Source: Pacificimonas pallii (GTDB lineage: Bacteria; Pseudomonadota; Alphaproteobacteria; Sphingomonadales; Sphingomonadaceae). From it: a stretch of DNA of 64,000 nucleotides. The notes beneath the pieces were generated by a model. The model did no database searches. It was not told where the DNA came from and saw only the letters and a program-made list of their open reading frames with translations. Location: NCBI RefSeq assembly GCF_019204005.1, contig NZ_JAGSPA010000002.1, positions 620,001-684,000 of the forward strand, written 5' to 3'. Below are positions 1-8,239 of the stretch, in pieces (position 1 is the first letter of the stretch; the number at the start of each line of letters is the position of its first letter). A program made the position numbers and the translations under genes.

Positions 1-269
1 GTGGCACCAATGGCCCTTGTCCAGCACCCGCCATGGATCACCACCGCGATTGGAAAGGGGCCATCGCCATCCGGCAGGCGCAGCTCTCCCATCTGCATGG
101 GCGCGTCGCCGTACGCGATTACCGCATCGGGCTCCGTGCGCGGCATGATGCGCACATCCTCATGTCCCAGCATTGTGGACATTGTCTCTCCAACCGGGTC
201 CGGCAAATGTGCGGCATCGCAAGCCGCGACGAGTCCCGTCAGTGCGGCGGCCAGCAGGATCGGCTTCAC
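1..269 (-). CDS. Putative lipoprotein alpha/beta hydrolase, 3' part outside window
   Basis: Reading leftward from a GTG at 269, an open frame runs off the window edge (89 codons visible). A GGGAG ribosome binding site lies about 7 nt upstream, and the gene starts 20 nt after the recN stop, so it is probably co-transcribed with recN. The first residues form a lipoprotein signal peptide with a VAAC lipobox (Cys near residue 17), so the product should be lipid-anchored. Further on the frame has VVIHGGCW, the oxyanion-loop motif of prolyl-oligopeptidase or dienelactone-hydrolase type alpha/beta hydrolases. The nucleophile and the rest of the catalytic triad would lie outside the window, so the substrate cannot be judged. 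The family call is inference from this motif. Confidence 0.6.
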   Translation of the reverse strand, partial: MKPILLAAALTGLVAACDAAHLPDPVGETMSTMLGHEDVRIMPRTEPDAVIAYGDAPMQMGELRLPDGDGPFPIAVVIHGGCWTRAIGA

Positions 270-288
270 ATCGGCTCCCCATTCTTGA

Positions 289-1953
289 TCAGTTTCCGCT
301 TAGCAGTCTTGCCGCCTGTGCGCGTGCTTCTTCGGTGACTTCGGCCGCGGACAGCATGCGGGCGATCTCTTCCTGCCGCTCTCCGGCGCTCAGCGGGACA
401 ACGCTGGTCCGCGTGCCCGCATCGACCTGCCGCTTGGAAATCCGGAAATGTGCGTCACCCCGCGCCGCGACCTGCGGCGAGTGTGTGACGACAAGCACCT
501 GACCGTCGCCGGCCAGACGTGCCAGGCGGTCGCCAATCGCACTTGCGGTCGCGCCGCCGACGCCCCGGTCGATCTCGTCGAAGATCATGGTTCCGGCATC
601 GCCCGACGCCGCCAGGGCGACTTTCAGCGCCAGCAGGAACCGCGACAGCTCACCGCCGGAAGCAATCTTGATCAGCGCTCCAAAATCGGATCCGGGATTG
701 GTGGAGATTTCAAACTGCACCTCGTCCGCACCATCGGCGCCCTGCGCATTCCGCGGCAGAGACGAGATCACGGTCCGGAATTTTGCGGCGTCCAGCTTCA
801 GTGGCGGCAGCTCCGCTGCCACGGCGGCATCCAGCCCCTTGGCCGCTGTCGTCCGCGCGGCTGTGAGCGCCGCCGCCGCCTTCACATAGGCCGCTTCAGC
901 GTCACGGAGCTCGGTTTCCAAAATGGCGAGATTTGCGTCGCCTTCATTCAGCGCCATGCGGCGTTCCGTCAGCGAGACAAGGAAATCGCCCAGCGCTTCG
1001 GGCGCGACATTGTGCTTTCGCGCCAGTGCCCGCAGCTCGAACAGCCGCTCCTCGGCATCATCCAGCCGGTTTTCATCATAGGCCATCTCTTCGGCGGCGC
1101 GGCGCAAATGGGTCTCCACATCATCGGTTTCCACCAATGCGCGGTCGAGTGCACCGAGCGCCTCAGCCAGCGATTCATGCACGTCTGAAATCCGTTCCAG
1201 CCGCCGCGCGACACCGCGAAGTCCGGCCAGCGCGCCCTTGGAACCGCTCAGTTCCTTATCGATCGTCGACAGATCCTCGGCAATCTTCTGCCCGGCGAGC
1301 ATGTCCGCACGCTCTTTCGCCAGTTCGGTCTCTTCACCGGCGACGGGGCCAAAGGCCTCGATTTCATCAATGGCATGGTCCAGCCATTCGCGGTCTTCGG
1401 CGGCGCGGGCGATCCGCGCCTGCAACTCGGAAAGCTGTTTGCGGGCAGTTTTCAGCGCCGCATGTGCGCTGCGCACCTTCTCCTTCGGCGCGTCAAGGCC
1501 GCCATATAGATCCAGCAGGTCGCGATGGCCCCGCGCGTCCAGCAGGCCGCGTTCATCATGCTGTCCGTGAATTTCCGTCAGCGCACTGCCGATATCCCGC
1601 AGCAGCGCCGCCGATACCGGCTGGTCATTAACCCATGCCCGGCTACCGCCGTCGGCCTTCACGACCCGGCGCAGGACCAGTTCATCTTCTCCGACATCGA
1701 TATCCTGAGCCTGAAGCAGACGGCGTGATACATGATCAGGCCCGGCGGAAAATGTCGCGGACACCTGCGCGCGGTCCTGGCCCGCCCGGACAAGACCGCT
1801 ATCCGCCCGCGCGCCAAGGGTCAGGCCGAGCGAATCCAGCAGGATCGACTTGCCCGCGCCGGTCTCCCCGGTCAGCACCGTAAGGCCGCTGGCGAAATCA
1901 AGATCCAGAGTCTCGATCAGCAAAACGTCATTGATGGTCAGCGCCGTCAGCAT
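289..1953 (-). CDS. recN: DNA repair protein RecN
   Basis: RecN is an SMC-like ATPase used in recombinational repair of double-strand breaks. The 554-residue product has an N-terminal Walker A GETGAGKS at residues 29-36, a long charged central region typical of the coiled coil, and a C-terminal half with the Walker B region MIFDEIDRGVGG followed by VVTHSPQVAARGD. Length and layout match the family. It lies downstream of bamD, and the lipoprotein hydrolase follows after 20 nt. An imperfect LexA box (GTTG-N7-GTTC on the minus strand, 1971-1985) sits just ahead of the start codon, which fits known SOS control of recN in many bacteria. Confidence 0.96.
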   Translation of the reverse strand: MLTALTINDVLLIETLDLDFASGLTVLTGETGAGKSILLDSLGLTLGARADSGLVRAGQDRAQVSATFSAGPDHVSRRLLQAQDIDVGEDELVLRRVVKADGGSRAWVNDQPVSAALLRDIGSALTEIHGQHDERGLLDARGHRDLLDLYGGLDAPKEKVRSAHAALKTARKQLSELQARIARAAEDREWLDHAIDEIEAFGPVAGEETELAKERADMLAGQKIAEDLSTIDKELSGSKGALAGLRGVARRLERISDVHESLAEALGALDRALVETDDVETHLRRAAEEMAYDENRLDDAEERLFELRALARKHNVAPEALGDFLVSLTERRMALNEGDANLAILETELRDAEAAYVKAAAALTAARTTAAKGLDAAVAAELPPLKLDAAKFRTVISSLPRNAQGADGADEVQFEISTNPGSDFGALIKIASGGELSRFLLALKVALAASGDAGTMIFDEIDRGVGGATASAIGDRLARLAGDGQVLVVTHSPQVAARGDAHFRISKRQVDAGTRTSVVPLSAGERQEEIARMLSAAEVTEEARAQAARLLSGN

Positions 1954-1970
1954 GCGGGCGGTCTAGACCA

Positions 1971-1985
1971 GAACAAAGTGGCAAC
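1971..1985 (-). promoter_or_regulatory. Imperfect LexA (SOS) box upstream of recN
   Basis: On the minus strand this reads GTTG-N7-GTTC, one base away from the alphaproteobacterial SOS consensus GTTC-N7-GTTC. It ends 17 nt before the recN start. The perfect boxes at recA and at the L,D-transpeptidase make a LexA role plausible, but one mismatch leaves chance as an alternative. Confidence 0.35.
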
Positions 1986-2019
1986 CAATAGCGGAAATGG
2001 GCCTCCGCGCACCGGCGGA

Positions 2020-2802
2020 CTATCCGTGCTTCTGGATCAGCTTGTACGAGCGTTCATACCATTTTGAGCCGGGATAGTTCGAGCCGAGCACCGCCGCCGT
2101 ACGGCGTGCCTCTTCGGGAATACCCAGCAGCAGGAAGCTCTCCACCATGCGGTGCAGCGCTTCCGGTGCGTGGCTGGTCGTGTCGTACCGTTCCACCACA
2201 TTTTCGAACCGCTTGATGGCGGCGATATATTGCTGACGTTCCTGATAGAAGCGGCCGATCGTCATTTCCTTGCCCGCCAGATGGTCGTTCGCAAGGTCGA
2301 TCTTTAGCCGCGCATCGGAGGCATAGCGTGTGTTCGGATAGCGCCGCGTCAGCTCGGTCAAGGCGTTGAGCGCCCGCAGCGTCGTCTGCTGGTCGCGCTC
2401 GACATCCTCGATCTGTTCATAATGAGAAAGCGCAATCAGATAATAGGCATAGGGCGCGTTCTTGTTACCGGGGTGCAGCGAGAGAAACCGCTGCGCGGCA
2501 GAGATGGAATCCTGATATTCCTGTGCCGTGTAATAGCTGAATGCGCTCATCAACTGTGCGCGGCGCGCCCATACCGAATAAGGGTGCTGGCGCTCGACCT
2601 CGTCAAATATGGCAGCGGCCTGACGGTAACGCCCCGCATCGAGGCTATCCTTACCAAAGGTGTAGAGGGTTGCCACATCGCGAGCGACATATTTGCGGTC
2701 AATGACGCCGTCCGCTGCGTTCTTGCCTGCGCAGGCGGACAGCGTGAGTGCGGCGGCAATCGTAATCGGCAGCGGATGCCTGAGGACGGAAAAGAGCTTC
2801 AT
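2020..2802 (-). CDS. bamD: Outer membrane protein assembly factor BamD
   Basis: BamD is the essential lipoprotein of the BAM complex that inserts beta-barrel proteins into the outer membrane. I start it at the ATG at 2802 because this puts a signal peptide (MKLFSVLRHPL) with the lipobox LSAC at the N-terminus. An in-frame start 30 nt further upstream would bury it. The 260-residue product has TPR-like helices, including an ALTELTRRYPNTRYASDA segment typical of BamD. It heads the leftward bamD-recN-hydrolase group and is divergent from a glycosyltransferase. Confidence 0.93.
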   Translation of the reverse strand: MKLFSVLRHPLPITIAAALTLSACAGKNAADGVIDRKYVARDVATLYTFGKDSLDAGRYRQAAAIFDEVERQHPYSVWARRAQLMSAFSYYTAQEYQDSISAAQRFLSLHPGNKNAPYAYYLIALSHYEQIEDVERDQQTTLRALNALTELTRRYPNTRYASDARLKIDLANDHLAGKEMTIGRFYQERQQYIAAIKRFENVVERYDTTSHAPEALHRMVESFLLLGIPEEARRTAAVLGSNYPGSKWYERSYKLIQKHG

Positions 2803-2891
2803 GAGGTGTGCGTCTAACCTTTCATCCGGCATTCGCCAACCACCATCATACGCTGGCGCTCCTTTGCGTCACCCGCTAGGGAATAGGGGGC

Positions 2892-4046
2892 ATGTTGCGC
2901 GTACTGACCCTCTCCACATTATATCCAAATGCGGTCCAGCCGGACCTGGGAAGCTTCTGCGCGCGTCAGACGGAGCGCCTGGCGGCAAGAGATGATGTGG
3001 AGGTGGAAGTGATCGCGCCCGTGGCTCGCTTTCCCATTCCCGTGCCAGGTGCGCCGTACAGCGCCCTTCGCGACATCCCCGAACGCGATGAACGCGGCGG
3101 CCTCAGCGTCCATCACCCGCGCTACGCGTCCGTGCCGTTCATCGGCTGGCGGTGGAATGCGAAGTCGCTGGCAAGGGCCGTCGTGCCACTTGCCCGTCAG
3201 CTGCATCAGGCAAATCCGTTCGACGTCATCGACTGCGAGTTTTTTTTCCCCGATTCCGTTGCCGCGCATGAAATCAGCCGCGCGCTCCATTTGCCCTACT
3301 CCATCAAGGCACGCGGCTCCGACATCCGCTATTGGGGGCGCAGGAACTTCACGCGCCGCCAGATGGTCGGAGCCGGTCGGCATTCGAACGGGATGCTGGC
3401 GGTCAGCCGGTCCTTGCGGACAGATATGAGCCGGATCGGCCTGTCGCTGGAACGCATCACCGTCCATTATACCGGTGTCGATCTGTCCCGCTTCGCCCCC
3501 GATAAATCCATCACCCGCGAGGCGGGGCTGCTTCTTGCCATTGGCAATCTTGTCCCCCTGAAACGACATCTGCTTCTTATCGAAATGATGGTGCACCTGC
3601 CCGAATATCGGCTTGAGATTCTGGGCGAGGGCCCGGAACGCGGCGCACTTGAAAGCGCGATCGAGACGTTCGGCGTGAGTGACCGCGTCACGTTGCTCGG
3701 TCGGCGCCCGCACGACGAACTCGCCCCGCGACTGGCCGCCGCCGAGGCGCTCGTGCACTCGTCCGAAAGCGAGGGCCTCGCCAATGTCTGGATCGAGGCC
3801 CTGGCCTGCGGCACGCCTGTCGTCACGACAAATGTCGGCGGTGCGGCAGAGGTGGTCACGCGCGATACCGGTGTGCTGGTGCCAGTCACGGCGACAGCGG
3901 CGCGGTTCGCCAGCGCGGTCAGGCAGCTTCGCAGCCGGCCCCGCAATATTCAGGCGATCAGGGCGGCCGCCGAACCTTTTTCGTGGGCGCGCAACACTGA
4001 AACGCTGTTCCAGCATCTCAATTCAATCCGCCAGACCGTTAAATAA
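2892..4046 (+). CDS. Glycosyltransferase family 4 protein
   Basis: The 384-residue protein has the two-domain GT-B layout of GT4 enzymes. The N-terminal part opens with MLRVLTLSTLYPN and a glycine-containing loop. The C-terminal part has a GEGPER segment near residue 246 and the E-x7-E motif of retaining glycosyltransferases (E294 and E302), followed by ALACGTPVV. It probably moves a sugar from a nucleotide donor onto a glycan or lipid acceptor in the cytoplasm; donor and acceptor cannot be told. The start follows a GGGGG stretch. It is divergent from bamD, and its 3' end overlaps the Mth938-like gene on the other strand by 8 nt. Confidence 0.85.
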   Translation: MLRVLTLSTLYPNAVQPDLGSFCARQTERLAARDDVEVEVIAPVARFPIPVPGAPYSALRDIPERDERGGLSVHHPRYASVPFIGWRWNAKSLARAVVPLARQLHQANPFDVIDCEFFFPDSVAAHEISRALHLPYSIKARGSDIRYWGRRNFTRRQMVGAGRHSNGMLAVSRSLRTDMSRIGLSLERITVHYTGVDLSRFAPDKSITREAGLLLAIGNLVPLKRHLLLIEMMVHLPEYRLEILGEGPERGALESAIETFGVSDRVTLLGRRPHDELAPRLAAAEALVHSSESEGLANVWIEALACGTPVVTTNVGGAAEVVTRDTGVLVPVTATAARFASAVRQLRSRPRNIQAIRAAAEPFSWARNTETLFQHLNSIRQTVK

Positions 4047-4428
4047 GCGGCAGAATCAACGCCGCGACCTGACGGTCCTCCGCGACCAGTAGATTATAGG
4101 TTCTGGCCGCGGCCCGCGAATCCATCACCTCGGGGCCAAGGCCGCGGGCGCGCAGCTGCTCCAGCAGGGCAAGGGGCGGCCACGCCATCCGCGCGCCGCT
4201 GCCGATCAGCAGGACATCCCGCGCGGGATCGATGGCAAGGACGGCTTCGAAATCCGCCAGTTTCAGCGCTGACAGATCGGGAATATCGGCGGGCACAATG
4301 GCAGCCGGCCAGATCAGGAAAGCACCCGCCTGCGCGTCGCCGCCAACCACGAACATGTTTCCTCTGACCGCTTCGATCCGCTTTGCGCCTTCGGGTCCGT
4401 GGATTTCCTCAAACGCCATGATATCCAA
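4039..4428 (-). CDS. Mth938-like domain protein (DUF498 family)
   Basis: This 129-residue protein resembles the Mth938/NDUFAF3-like family, small soluble proteins often found next to secF in alphaproteobacteria. Segments typical of it are FLIWPAAIVPADIPDL and DVLLIGSGARMAWPP, followed by a C-terminal MDSRAAARTYNLL region. Its biochemical role in bacteria is not settled; mitochondrial relatives help assemble complex I. It lies 15 nt downstream of secF and is probably the last gene of the yajC-secD-secF operon. An in-frame ATG three codons later could also be the start. Confidence 0.8.
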   Translation of the reverse strand: MDIMAFEEIHGPEGAKRIEAVRGNMFVVGGDAQAGAFLIWPAAIVPADIPDLSALKLADFEAVLAIDPARDVLLIGSGARMAWPPLALLEQLRARGLGPEVMDSRAAARTYNLLVAEDRQVAALILPLI

Positions 4429-4443
4429 AGCTGTCCTGCACCT

Positions 4444-5400
4444 TTATGGCCGCGTGGATACGCGTTCCGCGGCACCTGTGTCCTCTGGCAGGAAACTGTC
4501 CGGGCCGACGCCCAGCCAGATTAGAATCGGACCCGCGACATAAATGGACGAATAGGTCCCAACGATAATCCCGATCAGCATCGCAAGCGTGAAGCCGAAC
4601 AGCGCTTCTCCGCCGTAGACGATCAGTGCGATCAGAGCGACGGCCATCGTCAATGACGTCATGACAGTGCGGGCAAGCATTTCGTTGACGGACAGGTCGA
4701 CGAGCGGAATCATTTCCATTTTCCGGTACTTGCGCAAATTTTCGCGAATCCGGTCATAGTTCACGATGGTGTCGTTCAGCGAATAGCCGATGATCGTCAG
4801 CAGTGCGGCGATGATGTTGAGATTGAACTCCAGGCTCGTCCAGGCAAAGATACCAAGGGCAATCACCACATCATGGACGAGCGCGACGAGCGCCCCGACC
4901 CCGAACTGCCATTCGAAACGAACCCAGATAAAGATCGCCACGCCAATCATAGCCACGATCGCGGCGAGCGTACCGTCACGAATGAGCTCGCCGGAAACCT
5001 TGCCCGAAACCACGTCCTGGCTGCGCAGGCTTGCGTCTGGATATGCTTCCATGATCGCGCCCAGCACCTGGGCTTCAACGGCCTTCGCCGCGTCCGGATT
5101 GTCGTCTTCCTGCAAAGGGACGCGGATGGAGATGATTTCCGCAGAATCAATTTCCTGAATCGTCGCGCTGCCGATGCCGAGGGCGCCGATGCGGCTGCGG
5201 ACATCATCGACATTGGCTGGCTGTTCAAAGCCGACTTCCATCTTCAGTCCGCCGGCAAAGTCGACGCCGTAGTTCAGGCCCCGGGTCGCGAGGCCAAAGA
5301 TCGATAACGCAATCAGAATGAGCGTCACGCCAACGCCCACGAAACGCCAGCGAACAAAACCAATATTTGTATTATCAGGAACCAGCTTCACGAGTCTCAT
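4444..5400 (-). CDS. secF: Protein translocase subunit SecF
   Basis: SecF pairs with SecD in the inner membrane and uses the proton motive force to help proteins through SecYEG. The 318-residue product has the first transmembrane helix followed by LNYGVDFAGG, the conserved SecDF motif, a periplasmic domain, and a C-terminal block of five hydrophobic helices including the LLTIIGYSLNDTIVNYDR region. Its ATG overlaps the secD stop by 4 nt (5397-5400), a mark of translational coupling. Length and domain order are normal. Confidence 0.97.
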   Translation of the reverse strand: MRLVKLVPDNTNIGFVRWRFVGVGVTLILIALSIFGLATRGLNYGVDFAGGLKMEVGFEQPANVDDVRSRIGALGIGSATIQEIDSAEIISIRVPLQEDDNPDAAKAVEAQVLGAIMEAYPDASLRSQDVVSGKVSGELIRDGTLAAIVAMIGVAIFIWVRFEWQFGVGALVALVHDVVIALGIFAWTSLEFNLNIIAALLTIIGYSLNDTIVNYDRIRENLRKYRKMEMIPLVDLSVNEMLARTVMTSLTMAVALIALIVYGGEALFGFTLAMLIGIIVGTYSSIYVAGPILIWLGVGPDSFLPEDTGAAERVSTRP

Positions 5401-6995
5401 ATCAGCAGCTCCTTGATCCGGCCCTCACGCCTGGAAAACCAGAAATAGGCGAACATGCGTGTGACCGTCACCGCGGTGAAAAGGCTGGTTACGATGCCGA
5501 TCGTCAGCACCACGGCAAAACCCTTGATGGGGCCAGAACCGAGCCAGAACATGATGATCGCCGCGATGATATTGGTAACGTTCGCGTCGAAAATGGTTGT
5601 CGAGGCCTGCTCATAGCCGGTCTTCACCGCATCCATCACGCGCCGGCCCTTGCGCAGCTCTTCGCGGATGCGCTCGTTGATCAGCACATTGGCGTCGACC
5701 GCCGCACCGACGGTCAGAACGAAGCCCGCCAGTCCCGGCAGCGTCAGCGTTGCGCCAAGCAAACTCATCACGCCGACGATCAAGGTCATGTTCAGCGCGA
5801 GTGCGATACAGGAATAAATGCCGAACCGTCCGTAGGTGGCAACCATGAACAACATGACGAGCGCGACCGCCAGGATCGAGGAAAAGACGCCAGCGTCGAT
5901 GGAATCCTGACCAAGATCGGGACCGACCGTCCGCTCTTCGATGACATTCAGTTCGACAGGCAGCCGGCCGGACCGGAGCAGGATCGCGAGTTCATTCGCG
6001 CTTTCGACGGTGAAATTGCCGGAAATCTGGCCGCTGCCGCCCAGGATCGGCGACCGAATGGTCGGTGCGGAAATGATGACGTCGTCGAGGATAATGGCAA
6101 AAGGCTTGCCCACATTCTGCTGTGTGACGCGCGCAAACCGGCGCGCGCCCGTCGCGTCGAAGTTGAAATTGACGATGGCCTGACCGCGATCGAAACTCTG
6201 CTGGGCATTGGTCAGCTGGTCGCCCGAAATAATCACGCGGCGTTTCACGGCCATGGGCTGGCCAATGTCCGCATTCATCAAAAGTTCGCTACCCGGAGGC
6301 GCGCGGCCCGACGCGATCTGCTGCGCGTCGGCGTCCACATCGACCATCTTGAATTCAAGCTTCGCGGTCTTCCCGAGAAGGTCCTTCAGTGCCTGTGGAT
6401 CGTCAAGGCCCGGCACCTGGACGACGACGCGGTCGTCGCCTTCACGAATAATGGTCGGTTCACGGGTGCCGAGTTCGTCGATACGGCGGCGGATGACTTC
6501 CACCGCCTGTAGCATGGCGACATTCACGGCGTCCGCCTTGCCCTCAGGCGTCGGCGTGAACAGAAGACGGTTATCGTCCTCAACGGTGACATTATAATCG
6601 CGGGCACCGGTGACGCCAACAGCCTGGGTCAGCCCGCGTGCGATGTCGACGGCCTGGTCCACCCGCGCGGCATCGCGAACCATGAACCGAAGCCGGTCAC
6701 CGCGCAGCGAAACGTCACCAATCGCGATTGCGCCGCCTTCGGCACGGCGCATCTCCACGCGGACATTGTCTTCAAGGCTTTCAAGGCGGGTTTCGAACAG
6801 GCTGTCGGAATTCGCTTCGAGCAGCAAGTGACTGCCACCACGAAGATCAAGGCCCAGGTTCATCTGCGCGCGCGGCGCCCATTCCGGCCAGGCACTAACC
6901 TGCTTTTCCGGAAACGCATTCGGCACGGCGAAGAAAATTCCCGCGGCCAGCAGGATGATGATCCCCCAGACCTTCGTTTTTGAAAAATCAAGCAT
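5397..6995 (-). CDS. secD: Protein translocase subunit SecD
   Basis: SecD is the large partner of SecF. The 532-residue protein has an N-terminal membrane helix, the LGLDLRGGSHLLLE motif near residue 48, a periplasmic domain with a VVVQVPGLDDPQ segment, and six membrane helices in total, with LPGLAGFVLTVGAAVDANV among the conserved parts. It follows yajC after about 30 nt and overlaps secF by 4 nt, giving the usual yajC-secD-secF order. No clear strong ribosome binding site is visible before the ATG at 6995. Confidence 0.97.
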   Translation of the reverse strand: MLDFSKTKVWGIIILLAAGIFFAVPNAFPEKQVSAWPEWAPRAQMNLGLDLRGGSHLLLEANSDSLFETRLESLEDNVRVEMRRAEGGAIAIGDVSLRGDRLRFMVRDAARVDQAVDIARGLTQAVGVTGARDYNVTVEDDNRLLFTPTPEGKADAVNVAMLQAVEVIRRRIDELGTREPTIIREGDDRVVVQVPGLDDPQALKDLLGKTAKLEFKMVDVDADAQQIASGRAPPGSELLMNADIGQPMAVKRRVIISGDQLTNAQQSFDRGQAIVNFNFDATGARRFARVTQQNVGKPFAIILDDVIISAPTIRSPILGGSGQISGNFTVESANELAILLRSGRLPVELNVIEERTVGPDLGQDSIDAGVFSSILAVALVMLFMVATYGRFGIYSCIALALNMTLIVGVMSLLGATLTLPGLAGFVLTVGAAVDANVLINERIREELRKGRRVMDAVKTGYEQASTTIFDANVTNIIAAIIMFWLGSGPIKGFAVVLTIGIVTSLFTAVTVTRMFAYFWFSRREGRIKELLI

Positions 6996-7025
6996 CCGGG
7001 CGCACCCGTCTATGGCTCGCCAACA

Positions 7026-7358
7026 TCAGTCGTTCGCTGCCTTTGGCATGCCGGGCTGACGGACCTCAGACAGCGTGCCTTTAACAACCTTGACGATGTT
7101 GCCATTGCCAAGGTCGACATCGATTTCCGTGTCGGAAACCTTCTTGACCTTGCCGATCAGTCCGCCCGCGGTAACCACAGTGTCGTTCTTCTTGACGCCG
7201 TCCACCATCGCGCGGTGCGCTTTCATGCGCTTTTGCTGTGGTCTGATGAGCAGAAAATAGAAGATCGGGATGATGAGAAGCAGCGGCATGATCGCATTGA
7301 GAAAGCCGCCGGTGCCGCCTGCGCCGCCCGCCTGCGCATATGCTGGAAAGGAAAACAT
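7026..7358 (-). CDS. yajC: Preprotein translocase subunit YajC
   Basis: YajC is a small single-helix inner membrane protein that associates with SecDF-SecYEG. I start it at the ATG at 7358, preceded by AAGAGA at good spacing, which gives a 110-residue product. Extending to an upstream in-frame codon would add a non-homologous segment and overlap the divergent ATPase gene. One hydrophobic helix (LLLIIPIFYFLLIRP) is followed by the conserved QQKRMKAH region and a basic C-terminal domain with VTAGGLIGKV. It is the first gene of the Sec accessory operon. Confidence 0.95.
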   Translation of the reverse strand: MFSFPAYAQAGGAGGTGGFLNAIMPLLLIIPIFYFLLIRPQQKRMKAHRAMVDGVKKNDTVVTAGGLIGKVKKVSDTEIDVDLGNGNIVKVVKGTLSEVRQPGMPKAAND

Positions 7359-7418
7359 CGTATATCTCTTGGCTGTGTGTGTGCGGGCGCTACTTAGGCG
7401 CGGGAACGAAGAGGTGCA

Positions 7419-8219
7419 ATGCAAGTGACAGATGAGATCAATCTTGGCCGCATCGCGGATGCCCTTGAAAGACTGTCGCCGCCGCCGCGCCGCACCATAT
7501 TAACGGGCGCGCGCGCTTATGTCTGGTCTGCCGAGGGGTTTCGCCCGGTTCAGCGGATGAACGCCATGCGTGTCGATACGTTTGCCGCCATCGATGACCA
7601 GCGGGATGCGTTTCTGGAAAATGTTCGGCGGCACGGCGCCGGCTTACCGGCACATGATACGCTCCTTTGGGGTGCCCGCGGCATGGGGAAAAGCGCGCTC
7701 GTCAGGGCCGCCGCCGCGCACATCGCCCTGCCGCTTGTTCAGGTTGAGGCCAACCGATTGACGGACCTGCCGGACATTTTCCGGCAACTTTCTGTGGTGC
7801 CGCGCCGCTTCCTTGTTTTCATCGACGATCTTGGCATCGACGACTATGCCGCGGCACGCGTGCTCCGCTCGATCCTCGATGGCGGTCTCGACGCCCGGCC
7901 GGACAATTGCTGCCTCGCGGTGACCGCCAATCGCCGCCACCTGGTCAGGCGCAAACTCGCCAGCGATGATGACCGGCAGGACGTTAATCCGCGCGACCGG
8001 GTGGATGACGAGCTTGCCCTGTCAGAGCGTTTCGGCCTCTCGCTCGGCTTCCATGCCTGTTCGCAGGAGGATTATCTTTCGATTTGCGAAAAACTAGCCG
8101 CCGAGGCCGGCGTCACTATCAGTGCCGCCGAAGCCGTCCGCTTCGCAACGGAGCGCGGCGCCCGCTCAGGCAGGGTTGCGCACCATTATATCACGGACGT
8201 CTCCGGACGAACGGCCTGA
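7419..8219 (+). CDS. DUF815-family AAA ATPase
   Basis: The 266-residue protein has a P-loop GARGMGKS around residue 85 and a Walker B-like FLVFIDDLG around residue 130. These belong to the DUF815 family of AAA-type ATPases, commonly found divergent from yajC in alphaproteobacteria. A stretch with NRRHLV and DDELALSERFGLSLGF is characteristic of the family. The molecular target is unknown. AGAGG lies 5 nt before the ATG. It is divergent from yajC with a 60-nt gap and converges on the hybrid kinase gene 20 nt downstream. Confidence 0.85.
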   Translation: MQVTDEINLGRIADALERLSPPPRRTILTGARAYVWSAEGFRPVQRMNAMRVDTFAAIDDQRDAFLENVRRHGAGLPAHDTLLWGARGMGKSALVRAAAAHIALPLVQVEANRLTDLPDIFRQLSVVPRRFLVFIDDLGIDDYAAARVLRSILDGGLDARPDNCCLAVTANRRHLVRRKLASDDDRQDVNPRDRVDDELALSERFGLSLGFHACSQEDYLSICEKLAAEAGVTISAAEAVRFATERGARSGRVAHHYITDVSGRTA

Positions 8220-8239
8220 TATCTTCATTCCGTCCGGGG

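Noticed and set aside
5367-6512. Long open frame on the plus strand inside secD
   Set aside because: It is antisense to a certain gene, rich in His, Arg and Asp as expected from complementing GC-rich codons, and has no recognisable motif.
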